A DNA stretch of 64,000 bases from Psychrobacter fulvigenes (GTDB lineage Bacteria > Pseudomonadota > Gammaproteobacteria > Pseudomonadales > Moraxellaceae): NCBI RefSeq assembly GCF_904846155.1, contig NZ_CAJGZP010000001.1, positions 682,001-746,000 on the forward strand. Reading direction: 5' to 3'. Position numbers and translations under genes: made by a program. The notes beneath the pieces are model-generated. The model ran no database searches, was not told the origin of the DNA, and saw only the letters and a program-made list of their open reading frames with translations. Shown here in pieces: positions 38,143-47,802 of the stretch; position 1 is the first letter of the stretch, and the number at the start of each line of letters is the position of its first letter.

Positions 38143-38424
38143 ATGCATATCGCTATCCTGACGTTGACGTTTTCACTGCCTGGATGCGGTTCACTCAAAG
38201 AAAAACGCCAACGTATGGGCGGCTTACATGCACGCTTTGGCAGTAATCCAAGTGTCGCAGTCTGTGAGAGCGGCGAGCGTGATCGGCATGACGCCAGCGA
38301 ATGGACATTTGTGATCGTTGGGCTATCGAAACGCGAGGTTGAGTCACAGTGTAGTCAAATCGAGGAGAAGATAGAACGTAGTGTCGACGCACGGATGATG
38401 AATGTTGAGAGAGAGTTTATTTAG
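38143..38424 (+). CDS. DUF503 family protein
   Basis: 93-aa protein of the DUF503 (YlxP-like) family: MHIAILTLTFSLPGCGSLKEKR at the N-terminus, VAVCESGERDRH in the middle, and a conserved helix with SQIEEKIE near the end. The ATG at 38143 has an ideal AAGGAG six bases upstream, so the earlier GTG at 38089 is not used. Function unknown; in other bacteria relatives sit near ribosome-maturation genes. Confidence 0.85.
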   Translation: MHIAILTLTFSLPGCGSLKEKRQRMGGLHARFGSNPSVAVCESGERDRHDASEWTFVIVGLSKREVESQCSQIEEKIERSVDARMMNVEREFI

Positions 38425-38458
38425 GTTGGTTTTTACATTGACGCAAAAAAACATCTAA

Positions 38459-38498
38459 CTTGTTTGTTGGGTGGAGCCTACGACCATCAACAAACAAG
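38459..38498. repeat. Intergenic inverted repeat with a GTTGGGT core
   Basis: An 11-bp perfect stem CTTGTTTGTTG/CAACAAACAAG closes an 18-nt loop, 35 bp after the DUF503 gene. It shares the TTGTTGGGT and TTGACGCA words with copies near 39670 and 41570-41640, so I take it for a decayed intergenic repeat that may also act as a terminator. Confidence 0.55.
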
Positions 38499-38713
38499 CT
38501 ATAGATTATAAAATTGATAGACTTTTGTTTCCTGGAGTGATAATATTTCGCAGCAATTCAGACACATTACTTACACAGTAGTTACATTGTCAGTTATATA
38601 TTGTTATCGACTGGTGTCTTGCATGACATAAATTTTGGTAGTGGAATTTTAAGTTTATCCATTCATTACCTTTAGTTTAGCTATTTAAATATATCTCTCA
38701 ACTAGGACGTCGA

Positions 38714-39568
38714 ATGACAACTTTTAATAAAATAAAAAATGCTCTATTGCTTACTACAATTACTACTTTAGCGGGTTGTACTACTGTGGCTGATATTGCA
38801 GGGTACGATACGGCTACATTAAATACCGATGCGGCAAAAAACTACTCTCAAGTGGTTTCTAAAGCCAGTAGCCAAGGCACAGTAGATAATACGTCTGCCA
38901 CTGCTATCCGAGTTAAAAACGTTTTCAATCGTATGAAACCCTACGCCGTTCGTGCTAATACAACAGGCGTCCCTTTTGATTGGCAAGTCACGGTGATACG
39001 TTCACCTGAATTGAATGCTTGGGCAATGCCTGGTGGAAAGATGGCTTTTTATACAGGTATTGTAGAAAAGTTACAGTTAACAGATGCAGAGATCGCGGCA
39101 ATTATGGGACACGAAATGACTCATGCATTAGCTGAACACAGTAAAAAGGATGCTGGGCAAAAAATTCTGACCGGCTTAGCGCTTCAGTTAGGTGGTGCTG
39201 CGATACAGGAAAAAACAGGGTTAAATGCTGAGGCAATGAGTTTAATTAGTGACTACGGCCTTGATAAGCCGTTTTCTCGTAGTCAAGAATCACAAGCCGA
39301 TGCAGGTGGCCTACGTTTGATGGCGCAGGCAGGCTACAATCCAGAGGCTGCAATTGCAGTATGGCAAAAAATGGAGGCCGCCAATGGTCGTAGCAACGCC
39401 ATAGTTACTTTGATGTCTACGCATCCAAACTCTGGGCAGCGTATTGCTAAAATTCAGGCACTCTTACCTGAAGTTAGTCCTATTTATCAAGCGGCTGCTA
39501 AAGCACCTGCTAACGCAACTAGTGGGGCAACTACAGGAATAACTACTAGAATCATTAAACGTAAGTAA
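38714..39568 (+). CDS. M48 family zinc metallopeptidase, lipoprotein
   Basis: 284 aa. Signal peptide with lipobox LAGC (Cys22), so probably anchored in the outer membrane facing the periplasm. The zinc site is HEMTH (His133, Glu134, His137) and the third ligand lies in ESQAD (Glu192), the M48 pattern. It resembles the LoiP/YggG group, which act in envelope quality control; that role is inferred. It has no TPR tail, unlike BepA. A strong terminator follows. Confidence 0.92.
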   Translation: MTTFNKIKNALLLTTITTLAGCTTVADIAGYDTATLNTDAAKNYSQVVSKASSQGTVDNTSATAIRVKNVFNRMKPYAVRANTTGVPFDWQVTVIRSPELNAWAMPGGKMAFYTGIVEKLQLTDAEIAAIMGHEMTHALAEHSKKDAGQKILTGLALQLGGAAIQEKTGLNAEAMSLISDYGLDKPFSRSQESQADAGGLRLMAQAGYNPEAAIAVWQKMEAANGRSNAIVTLMSTHPNSGQRIAKIQALLPEVSPIYQAAAKAPANATSGATTGITTRIIKRK

Positions 39569-39584
39569 CTCAATAAATACTATC

Positions 39585-39617
39585 AAAAAAGGTAAGTCAA
39601 AAGACTTACCTTTTTTT
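39585..39617. terminator. Terminator after the M48 lipoprotein gene
   Basis: Stem AAAAAAGGTAAGTC/GACTTACCTTTTTT with a 4-nt loop and a 7-T run, 16 bp after the stop. Confidence 0.92.
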
Positions 39618-39702
39618 GTGAAGAAGTATCGAAAAATAGTTGGTTTGACCTTCATCTGGCGCATCGATGTTGGGTGTGGCAATCTCTACGCCAACCTACG
39701 TG

Positions 39703-40836
39703 CTAAGTATCTTTTGCCAAAAAATCTAGCAAGGCGGGCACGTTTTCTCTAGCGCTACGCCCAGCACCTATAATGGTCGCTGAAGCAGGGCTTGCCCAAT
39801 CGCCGTAGCCAAAGAGCCACAGGCGTGGCTCTTTGAGCGCTTGTCCTTGTTCGGTTAATATCTTCCCATCCTCTTCTATCACACCTAAAGGCGCTAAATG
39901 CGCAAGCGCAGGCTCAAAGCCAGTACACCAAATAATAGCGTCTATGGATTCTTTAGTGCCATCAGGCCAAACTACGCCTTGCTCGGTAAAGCGACTAAAC
40001 ATAGGCCGCGTCGTTAATAGCCCTTTATCCCGCACTTTTTTAATAGGCGGCATCATAACGATATTACCCTCAACATTAGCGGCGTTAGTGCTATTACTGC
40101 CATCGTCTTCATTATTGATAACTTTATGAGCACTACTTTTATTACTCATAATGCGCGCTGTGGCTCTCTCAAACAGAGCACGTCCATCGACATCGTCTGG
40201 TAAAAACTGTGGTGGCTCAAGCGTTACCCAGCTTGCATCAGCGACTTGTACCAATTCTGCATAAATCTGTGCTCCTGAGTTGCCACCGCCGACCACCAGT
40301 ACCCGTTTATCTTTATAGGCTTCTGGACCGTCATAATGAGCCGAATGGCGCTGCTCACCGAGGTAATCTTGCTGTCCTTCAATATCTGGAATGTAGTAGT
40401 TACTCCAAGTGCCCGTAGCGCTAACGACCGCTTTAGCAAGCCAAGTGTAGTGTCCATCGCTTACTTGCAAGCAGTCATTCTCATCATCGCGCTCTACGGT
40501 TTTTACTTCATAAGGGCGATAGATAGGTAGCTGATAGCGCTGTTCATAGTCGGCAAAATAGCTTAATACGTCATCTCGATGCGGGCTTTTACCGTCTTTG
40601 GAGGACGGCATCAGTCTACCTGGTAAGGAGCTCATCCAAGCGGGTGAAAAAAGCCGTAGCGAAGGCCAAAAATGCTGCCATGCGCCGCCACTTTGGTCTT
40701 GATTGTCTAAGATAATAAAGTCCAACTTGGCGCGTCTTAAGTAGTAGCCTACCGCTAAACCTGCTTGACCGCCACCAATGACAATCACGTCGAATATCTT
40801 GGTAGACGGTTTTTTAGACGACAATTTAGGTGACAT
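39703..40836 (-). CDS. Flavin-containing monooxygenase-like NAD(P)/FAD oxidoreductase
   Basis: 377 aa. The N-terminal FAD motif is VIGGGQAGLAVGYYL and a second dinucleotide motif is VVGGGNSGAQIYAEL. ATGTWSNYYIPDIEG lies between them, as in FMO/CzcO-type enzymes. A conserved WCTGF motif precedes the last third. The substrate cannot be read from sequence. It is divergent from ridA across a 217-bp region, so the two may be co-regulated. Confidence 0.88.
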   Translation of the reverse strand: MSPKLSSKKPSTKIFDVIVIGGGQAGLAVGYYLRRAKLDFIILDNQDQSGGAWQHFWPSLRLFSPAWMSSLPGRLMPSSKDGKSPHRDDVLSYFADYEQRYQLPIYRPYEVKTVERDDENDCLQVSDGHYTWLAKAVVSATGTWSNYYIPDIEGQQDYLGEQRHSAHYDGPEAYKDKRVLVVGGGNSGAQIYAELVQVADASWVTLEPPQFLPDDVDGRALFERATARIMSNKSSAHKVINNEDDGSNSTNAANVEGNIVMMPPIKKVRDKGLLTTRPMFSRFTEQGVVWPDGTKESIDAIIWCTGFEPALAHLAPLGVIEEDGKILTEQGQALKEPRLWLFGYGDWASPASATIIGAGRSARENVPALLDFLAKDT

Positions 40837-40979
40837 AGTATTTCTAATTCTCTTGATATAAATAAAAAAATCATAACCATTATAACGTGTTACTGGTATA
40901 AGTTTTTCCTATGAAAATTATCAATTGGTTCATTGTTAATTAGAGTTTTTAAAGAGAAGTGAAACGTCTTATACTGCTA

Positions 40980-40985
40980 CTAAAA
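40980..40985 (+). promoter_or_regulatory. Likely -10 box for ridA
   Basis: TATACT lies about 70 bp upstream of the ridA ATG in the divergent region; the -35 is unclear. It sits between ACGT-type half sites (AAACGT and AAAACGTTT), which could bind a regulator. Confidence 0.3.
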
Positions 40986-41053
40986 CGTTTTTAATAAGAA
41001 ATAACGACAATATTTAAAATAAAGAAAATTAAAGGTTAATAAAGGAGATTAAT

Positions 41054-41458
41054 ATGACACACGAAACGATTAATCCAAGCGCTATGTATGACAGCCTGCA
41101 ATTTGGCTTCTCTCACGCTACCAAAGCTCAGGGGAAAACAGTCATCCACTGCGCAGGACAATTGGCGTGGGATAAAGACGGCAATACAGTAGGCAAAAAT
41201 GACTTAGCCAAACAGACCGAGCAGGTTTTTAATAATCTACATACTGTATTACAAGAATCGGGGGCGACGCCAGCGGATGTGGTACGTATGCGAACTTATA
41301 TTGTTGACCTAGAGCCCGCAAATTTGGAGGTGGTAGGTAAGGCGATTGGTAAGTTTTATGGTGAGATAACACCACCCGTTAATACGCTCATTGGCGTGCA
41401 GTCTCTTGCTATGCCTGGCTTACTTATTGAGATTGAGATGACGGCTATGGTTGATTAG
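41054..41458 (+). CDS. RidA family protein
   Basis: 134-aa member of the YjgF/YER057c/UK114 (RidA) superfamily. Archetypal members hydrolyse reactive enamine/imine intermediates, but the present one lacks the exact archetype pattern near the C-terminal Arg-Cys region, so it may belong to another Rid subgroup. The motifs IHCAGQLAWDKDG, QTEQVFNNLHTVL and PPVNTLIGVQSLAMPGLLIEIEM fit the family. AAAGGAG precedes the ATG. TATACT at 40980 may be its -10. Confidence 0.88.
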   Translation: MTHETINPSAMYDSLQFGFSHATKAQGKTVIHCAGQLAWDKDGNTVGKNDLAKQTEQVFNNLHTVLQESGATPADVVRMRTYIVDLEPANLEVVGKAIGKFYGEITPPVNTLIGVQSLAMPGLLIEIEMTAMVD

Positions 41459-41569
41459 TCGTTATTCTTAATAAGTTGACGTTGTATATGTAAGTTAGCA
41501 AATTGGCTTGGTGGCGCTTACGATATTCAGTCTAAGACAGATCTAACGTTCACTATGATTAATGTAAGC

Positions 41570-41626
41570 TGGTGTCCAGGAACGAGACCCAACGAAATAT
41601 TTCGCTTAATATTAGATTGTTGGGTT
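41570..41626. repeat. Intergenic inverted repeat between ridA and the AT-rich gene
   Basis: The left arm CAGGAACGAGACCCAAC pairs with GTTGGGTTTCCTG on the right, with a four-base bulge. It shares words with two further decayed copies at 38.4 and 39.7 kb. It lies between converging genes and may help terminate both. Confidence 0.6.
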
Positions 41627-41649
41627 TCCTGCGTCAATTTATGAGTTGT

Positions 41650-42675
41650 TCATAATGCCATAGCTATAGATATAAAATTAGATAAACTTACACCTAAAAT
41701 TGCCATTCCAGCATCATGTGGATTTTCTAATTTATAACGATTCTGTGCTGCACCATTAAGGCCATAGTCTGAACCATCAATAGTTACTAGACACCAATGC
41801 TTTTCTCTACATTCAACAACAACTTCATCTGCGTAAAAAGGCCAATCGCCATCATATTCTGATTTCAAGATTTTCTTCGACTTATATTTGGGGTTCAAGT
41901 TTAGTTTAATTCCATCAAGCATCGTTCTCTTATGTGCTTTTTTAGGTCTTTGCTTGTATTTTGTAGTTTGATACCTATAATCTCTTTTTCCAAAATCTTT
42001 TTCATATAACATTCCAAAATCGAAAAAGCTCGAAGCAGAAATTTGTTTAGCTTTGTCACCCAAACACTCAAAAATAAACTGTCTTGAAAGTGCGGAAATG
42101 TACCTCTCAAAAATAGTAATTATATAAGTCGATATTTTTTGATAGACTTCATGATTTAAGTTTAAGTCTGTCAGTTTTTCGTAGTCTTCTGAATCAAGGG
42201 TTTTTTTCTCAAACTCGTTCCACTGTTCTTTCGCATCGATACCAATTTTTGTATTGTCTGTAATCAAGTCAAAGTTATAATATCTTGCAAACTTACCAAA
42301 TTCAGAAAGTATATAAAGTAGTTCTTTTAAGTCTTGGTCTGTTCGAATAAGATTGCTATCTAGCTCAAATTGAGGTCTATCATAATCGAAGTAATAATTA
42401 TCAATTATTTCTTTGAGTAGTTTTTCTAAATCATGCCCTAAACACCTTATATATTCTGAGTTTGGAAGTGTTTGGTGTTTGTGAAAGTGACCCAAACAAA
42501 TATAGGCTTTCATAAACCTTTCAAACCCTTGCGATAAGAGTTGAAAAGGAAGAAAGTAAAAACCATTGCTCGGATTAATGTTTTGAAGCTCACCAAAACC
42601 TAAGGTAATCAGCTTTTCAGAGGTTTCCAACTCCTCTAAAAGTGCAGAATATTTTTCGTTTTCAATTTTTACCAT
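41650..42675 (-). CDS. AT-rich hypothetical protein with HEPN-like N-terminal region
   Basis: 341 aa, no family assigned with certainty. Residues ~41-60 (FLPFQLLSQGFERFMKAYICLG) and 80-90 (GHDLEKLLKEI) resemble the paired helices and HDL motif of HEPN-type proteins. The exact RNase signature R-x4-6-H is not evident; an ARYY at ~130-133 is the nearest match to the second conserved helix. The C-terminal third is basic (RPKKAHKRT) then strand-rich. Base use is clearly more AT-rich than all neighbours, with many AAA, TTT and ATA codons, which suggests horizontal transfer. It stands alone between ridA and uvrA. A defence or toxin role is a guess. Confidence 0.6.
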   Translation of the reverse strand: MVKIENEKYSALLEELETSEKLITLGFGELQNINPSNGFYFLPFQLLSQGFERFMKAYICLGHFHKHQTLPNSEYIRCLGHDLEKLLKEIIDNYYFDYDRPQFELDSNLIRTDQDLKELLYILSEFGKFARYYNFDLITDNTKIGIDAKEQWNEFEKKTLDSEDYEKLTDLNLNHEVYQKISTYIITIFERYISALSRQFIFECLGDKAKQISASSFFDFGMLYEKDFGKRDYRYQTTKYKQRPKKAHKRTMLDGIKLNLNPKYKSKKILKSEYDGDWPFYADEVVVECREKHWCLVTIDGSDYGLNGAAQNRYKLENPHDAGMAILGVSLSNFISIAMAL

Positions 42676-42780
42676 GCTCTTCTCTACATAAAATTAAATT
42701 GATGTTATCAGACATTTAGTTATTACTGCTACTTGTACTGCTGAGATGTCAACAGGAATTAATATTACCCGCCATCACCC

Positions 42781-42813
42781 AAAAGAAAAGGCCACCCTAA
42801 AAGAGTAGCCTTT
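42781..42813 (-). terminator. Terminator of uvrA
   Basis: On the minus strand GGCTACTCT pairs with AGGGTGGCC (with G-U pairs) and runs into TTTTCTTTT. It lies 25 bp beyond the uvrA stop. Confidence 0.75.
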
Positions 42814-42837
42814 CAATCACTTTCTAACTATTATCTA

Positions 42838-45744
42838 TCAACTGGCGTCTTTCATCGCTTGATCCAACATCGGCTTCAAAAACTCACCGGTGTGCGAGCC
42901 TTTAACTTCCGCCACTTCCTCTGGTGTACCTTCAGCGATGATCATGCCGCCACCTTTACCGCCTTCAGGGCCCAAATCAATCACCCAGTCCGCAGTTTTG
43001 ATCACATCTAAGTTATGCTCGATGACTACGATGGTATTGCCTTTATCACGGAGCGCATGCAAGATATTGAGCAGCTTGGCAATATCATGGAAATGCAAAC
43101 CAGTAGTCGGCTCATCCAAGATATAGAGCGTTTGCCCAGTATCACGCTTGGCAAGCTCACGTGCCAGCTTCACTCGCTGCGCCTCACCACCAGATAGCGT
43201 AGGGGCAGACTGTCCAAGACGAATATAGCTGAGTCCAACTTCCATCAATGCTTGCAAGCGACGATAAATCGCTGGAATCGCGGAGAAAAACTCAGTCGCA
43301 TCTTCTACCGTCATGTCTAGCACATCAGCGATGGTTTTGCCTTTATAGTGAATCTCGAGCGTCTCACGGTTATAGCGCTTACCATCACAGCTGTCACAAG
43401 GCACATACATATCTGGCAAGAAGTGCATCTCAACCTTGATCAGGCCATCACCTTGGCAAGTCTCACAGCGACCGCCTTTGACGTTGAAGCTAAAGCGACC
43501 AGGCTTATAACCACGAGCGCGCGCTTCTTGCGTTTGCGCAAACATTTCACGCACTGGGGTAAAGACACCCGTATAGGTTGCTGGGTTTGAGCGCGGGGTA
43601 CGGCCAATCGGGCTTTGGTCGATATCGACCATCTTGTCTAGGTGCTCAAGACCGCTGATGCTTTCAAACTTATCCGCAATTAAGGTTGAGGCATTGTTGA
43701 GCTGTGTCGCTGCCAGTGGCATCAAGGTGCGATTGATCAGCGTTGACTTCCCTGAGCCTGAGACTCCAGTGATACAGGTCATGATGCCAACAGGCAGAGT
43801 CAAGTTGACGTCTTGTAAGTTATTACCTATTGCACCTTTTAGCTCAATGGTCATCGGTAGTTTTTTGGCTTTGGCCTTACCTTTGGCTTCACTCTCAAGC
43901 ATCTTGGGTTGATGACGAACCTTCGGCACATCGATTTTCATTTTGCCAGACAAGTATTGCCCAGTGAGCGACTCTTTCGAGCGCATGATGTCATCGACTG
44001 AACCTTGAGCGATAACGTGACCACCATGAACACCAGCACCCACACCGATATCGATGACGTGATCAGCGTGGCGAATAGCATCTTCGTCATGCTCAACCAC
44101 GAGTACCGTATTGCCCAAATCACGCAGACGCATCAAGGTCTTTAACAAGCGATCATTATCGCGTTGATGCAGCCCAATCGAAGGCTCATCGAGGACATAC
44201 ATCACGCCCATCAGACCTGCACCAATTTGGCTGGCTAGACGAATGCGCTGCGCTTCCCCGCCTGATAGTGTCTCGGCAGAGCGCGCAAGTGACAAGTAAT
44301 CCAAGCCGACACTGACGAGGAAGTTTAGACGCTCATTAATCTCTTTAAAGATCTTTTCCGCGACTTCGCCTTTATGACCGCTGATTTTCAGCGTTTTATA
44401 ATAGTCAGCCGCATCACCGATGGAGAGCTTGACGATTTCAGCGATGGTTTGGTCATCGACGCGGACATTGCGTGAGATTTCATTGAGACGCGCGCCATCA
44501 CAGACGTTACAAGTGGTATCGGCCAAGTATTTCGCTAGCTCGTCACGCACAAGATTACTTTGAGTCTTGGCATAACGACGCTCTAAATAAGGTAAGACGC
44601 CTTCAAAGGGTACGGTCTTGTTGGTTTTGCGGCCGCGCTCATCAGTGAAGTTAAAGGTCAGCTTTTCTTTGCCTGAACCGTGCATGATGAGGTCTTGCTG
44701 TTCTGTAGACAGCTCTTGCCACGGTGCATCCATGTCAATTTTGAAATGATTACAAACGGTCGACAGCAGGCCAAAATAATAAGCGTGACGCTTATCCCAA
44801 CCATTAATCGCACCTTGATTGAGCGATTTTTCATGATGAGTAATCAGTTTCTCAGCAGAAAAATACTGGCGTTTACCCAAACCATCACAGGCAGAGCAAG
44901 CGCCATAAGGGTTGTTAAAACTAAACATCCGCGGTTCAAGCTCAGACACTGCGCGATCGCAAACAGGGCATGAGTGTTTGGCTGACATCACTTGGTTGTC
45001 GTCGCCGCCTTCTTTTGGATTACCATCCATAAAGTGCAGCGTGACCAGTCCTTGACCTAAGCGTAGGGCAGTCTCCAAACTTTCAGCGACACGGTTGCCC
45101 AAGTCGTCACGGACTTTGAAGCGATCAACCACCACTTCGATGGTGTGCTTTTTCTTTTTATCGAGTGTCGGTAGCTCGTCGGTATCGTAGACATGACCAT
45201 CAACACGTACACGCACGAAACCTTGACCAATCAGTTGCTCAAGCAAGACGGTATGCTCGCCCTTACGCTCACGAATCACTGGCGCTAAAATCATCAGCTT
45301 GGTGTCATCTGGCAGCGCCATGATTTGGTCAACCATTTCAGTCACTGACTGTGCCACCATCGGCTCGCCATGTTCTGGGCAAAAAGGCGTACCGATACGC
45401 GCATAGAGTAGACGCAGATAGTCATAAATCTCGGTAATCGTGCCGACCGTTGAGCGCGGGTTATGGTTGGTCGATTTTTGCTCAATGGCAATCGCCGGCG
45501 ACAAGCCTTCAATACTGTCGACCTCTGGCTTTTCCATCTGCGAGAGAAACTGACGCGCATATGCCGACAAGCTCTCAACATAGCGACGTTGACCTTCGGC
45601 ATACAGTGTATCAAATGCTAAAGATGATTTACCTGAACCTGATAAACCCGTAATCACTACGAAGTTATCGCGTGGAATATCTATGTCAATATTTTTTAGA
45701 TTGTGAGTACGTGCACCGCGTACTGAAATATGGTCATTTGCCAT
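42838..45744 (-). CDS. uvrA: Excinuclease ABC subunit A
   Basis: Damage-recognition ATPase of nucleotide excision repair, loading UvrB. Two ABC modules carry P-loops [15 protein letters not shown] and [15 protein letters not shown] and signatures LSGGEAQR twice. Zinc-binding Cys pairs are visible in [11 protein letters not shown] / CSACDGLG and CETCQGDG / [15 protein letters not shown]. 968 aa, slightly above the 940 of E. coli. No SOS-like box of the CTGT-N8-ACAG type is visible upstream. Divergent from the MFS gene over a 534-bp gap. Confidence 0.98.
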   Translation of the reverse strand: MANDHISVRGARTHNLKNIDIDIPRDNFVVITGLSGSGKSSLAFDTLYAEGQRRYVESLSAYARQFLSQMEKPEVDSIEGLSPAIAIEQKSTNHNPRSTVGTITEIYDYLRLLYARIGTPFCPEHGEPMVAQSVTEMVDQIMALPDDTKLMILAPVIRERKGEHTVLLEQLIGQGFVRVRVDGHVYDTDELPTLDKKKKHTIEVVVDRFKVRDDLGNRVAESLETALRLGQGLVTLHFMDGNPKEGGDDNQVMSAKHSCPVCDRAVSELEPRMFSFNNPYGACSACDGLGKRQYFSAEKLITHHEKSLNQGAINGWDKRHAYYFGLLSTVCNHFKIDMDAPWQELSTEQQDLIMHGSGKEKLTFNFTDERGRKTNKTVPFEGVLPYLERRYAKTQSNLVRDELAKYLADTTCNVCDGARLNEISRNVRVDDQTIAEIVKLSIGDAADYYKTLKISGHKGEVAEKIFKEINERLNFLVSVGLDYLSLARSAETLSGGEAQRIRLASQIGAGLMGVMYVLDEPSIGLHQRDNDRLLKTLMRLRDLGNTVLVVEHDEDAIRHADHVIDIGVGAGVHGGHVIAQGSVDDIMRSKESLTGQYLSGKMKIDVPKVRHQPKMLESEAKGKAKAKKLPMTIELKGAIGNNLQDVNLTLPVGIMTCITGVSGSGKSTLINRTLMPLAATQLNNASTLIADKFESISGLEHLDKMVDIDQSPIGRTPRSNPATYTGVFTPVREMFAQTQEARARGYKPGRFSFNVKGGRCETCQGDGLIKVEMHFLPDMYVPCDSCDGKRYNRETLEIHYKGKTIADVLDMTVEDATEFFSAIPAIYRRLQALMEVGLSYIRLGQSAPTLSGGEAQRVKLARELAKRDTGQTLYILDEPTTGLHFHDIAKLLNILHALRDKGNTIVVIEHNLDVIKTADWVIDLGPEGGKGGGMIIAEGTPEEVAEVKGSHTGEFLKPMLDQAMKDAS

Positions 45745-46278
45745 CGGTTATAGGTTTCCTATTTGCTAAAATGGTATTTGAAAAATAACTAAAGATCAAA
45801 AGAATCAATAAAACTAAGTGGATTTATTAAATGGATAAACCCTTTTTTAAATTCATATTGTTTTATAAAGGATTGATGACTTCATAAAGCAATATAAACG
45901 CCTATATTAATTTATGGTTTTGCTTATCAATTCACGCTGACTCAAAAAGGCCATAATCATCAAGTTTGGTTGATATCACTAAGTTTGGTTGATTGGGTAT
46001 AACAGCTTGCGACGCCTTACTTTATTGTCATGGTAGCAGCATTATTCAAGGTATCGAGACACATCAGATGCACTTAGTAACAAAATTATTGTCTAATATG
46101 AAAGGCTTAAGTTGCTACTAGAGGGGCTGCGGCGGTAGTAAGACAAAAGTTTCGGCAACCAAACGGCGAATGTCTTATACTAGGGGGCTTAATTTTTAGG
46201 CTAAAGCCTTGATAGAGTCATAGTTATATAAGCGGTGCAGTAGTAATAGATCAGCAATGATAAACCAGTGAGGCAAGT
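45745..46278. other. Long divergent intergenic region between uvrA and the MFS transporter
   Basis: 534 bp without a coding frame. A 13-bp direct repeat, AAGTTTGGTTGAT, occurs at 45962-45974 and 45981-45993 (19-bp period, about two DNA turns). The rest is AT-rich; promoters for both genes should lie here, none clear enough to mark. Confidence 0.5.
45962..45993. repeat. Direct repeat, candidate regulator site
   Basis: Two perfect 13-bp copies of AAGTTTGGTTGAT spaced 19 bp start to start, in the middle of the uvrA-MFS gap. The near two-turn period would place both copies on almost the same DNA face. Confidence 0.7.
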
Positions 46279-47643
46279 ATGAATAGCGTAGAAAAACGGG
46301 CAATTCTCGGGGTCGGTGGTATTTTTGCCTTGCGGATGATTGGTCTGTTTATGATTGTGCCAGTGTTTGCTGTATATGGTGACAATTACACGCATGCCAC
46401 ACCGTTTTTGATAGGTTTGGCTGTCGGTGTCTATGGTCTCGGGCAGGCTGTGTTTCAGATTCCGATGAGTCTTGCAGCTGACAAGTTCCCGCGTAAGCCC
46501 ATTATTTTATTTGGCTTAGTGCTGTTTGCGCTAGGGAGTATTGTAGCGGCCAATGCGACGGATATTTATGAGGTTATTATTGGTCGGGCGCTGGCAGGTA
46601 GTGGCGCCGTTTCAGCAGTGCTGATGGCGTTGTTAGCAGACGTAACGCGTGAAGAGATGCGCACCAAAGCGATGGCGACCATGGGCTTGACCATTGCCAC
46701 TTCCATTATGCTTGCCTTTGCATTCGGTCCGCTCATGGTAGATTCGATTGGTATCTCAGGACTGTTTTGGTTGACTGCAGGTTTTGCCGTCTTGGCAATG
46801 GTGTTATTGTGGGTGGTGCCCACGCCATTACGAGTACTCAAGCATAATCTAGATAACAAATCGATTGGTCAGCAGCTGGCTACCGTCCTAAAAATCGGTG
46901 ATTTGAACCGCTTGCACATCGGTATTTTCGCCCTACATTTGACCCTCACCGCGATATTTGTGATTTTGCCGCAGCAATTGACCGATGTCATGGGGTTATC
47001 TGTACGCCAGCAAGGCATGGTGTATTTGCCACTATTATTTATTGGCTTTGCCGTCGCCATTCCTTTTATTATCATCGCCGAAAAGAAACGAAAAATGCGT
47101 CAAGTTTTCTTAGGGGCGATTGTCCTCATGACCGCCTCTTTGCTGCTCTTAGCATTGGGCAGTCAGCTTGGTATTGGTATTATCCTCGGTTTACTGTTTT
47201 ATTTCATGGGCTTTAACTTACTTGAGGCGACCATTCCCTCATGGATATCGAAGCGTGCGCCAGTCGCCAATAAAGCCACAGCGATGGGGCTTAATTCCTC
47301 TAGCCAGTTTTTTGGTGCGTTTGTCGGCGGGGCGATGGGCGGTCTGCTATTGACTCAATCCAATCTGTTGGCATGGGGAATACTCGCGGCAATCATGGGC
47401 GTGGCATTATTGATTATTATCCCGATTGCCCAGCCACCGTACCTATCGAGCACCACGGTGACTATCCCTAAGAATATCGACATCCAAGACTGGTCGCGGA
47501 AGATGCTTGCGGTAGAGGGCGTCGATGAGCTGGTAGTGATGGCAAAGGAGCAGGTCGCGTATCTGAAGTTAGATAAGACTCAGCTGACTGATACTTCACG
47601 CCAACAGCTATCAAGTCTGGCGCAGAGTCCTTTAGATATTTAA
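46279..47643 (+). CDS. MFS transporter of the YajR type
   Basis: 454 aa. Twelve membrane segments with MFS loop motif between segments 2 and 3 (PMSLAADKFPRKPIILFG). A soluble C-terminal domain of about 65 residues (IDIQDWSRKMLAVEGVDELVV and on) matches the ferredoxin-like YAM domain seen in E. coli YajR. A proton-coupled drug or metabolite exporter is likely, but the substrate is unknown. GAGG lies at a good distance before the ATG. Confidence 0.9.
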   Translation: MNSVEKRAILGVGGIFALRMIGLFMIVPVFAVYGDNYTHATPFLIGLAVGVYGLGQAVFQIPMSLAADKFPRKPIILFGLVLFALGSIVAANATDIYEVIIGRALAGSGAVSAVLMALLADVTREEMRTKAMATMGLTIATSIMLAFAFGPLMVDSIGISGLFWLTAGFAVLAMVLLWVVPTPLRVLKHNLDNKSIGQQLATVLKIGDLNRLHIGIFALHLTLTAIFVILPQQLTDVMGLSVRQQGMVYLPLLFIGFAVAIPFIIIAEKKRKMRQVFLGAIVLMTASLLLLALGSQLGIGIILGLLFYFMGFNLLEATIPSWISKRAPVANKATAMGLNSSSQFFGAFVGGAMGGLLLTQSNLLAWGILAAIMGVALLIIIPIAQPPYLSSTTVTIPKNIDIQDWSRKMLAVEGVDELVVMAKEQVAYLKLDKTQLTDTSRQQLSSLAQSPLDI

Positions 47644-47802
47644 CGGAATCTTGGGCTAGTATGTTACTGTCGTAGGCTGTGTATTTGGAATGAGTTTTTG
47701 TCGTATCGAGAAAGGCTTGCGCAGAGCGTGCAAAGCAATCTCCTCAAGCCATCTTATATTCGTCTTAAATGGAAATGACTACCTCAAAAGGAAACACAGT
47801 CT

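Noticed and set aside
45745..45790. Possible SOS (LexA) box before uvrA
   Set aside because: No CTGT-N8-ACAG-like palindrome is present, and Moraxellaceae generally lack classical LexA control.
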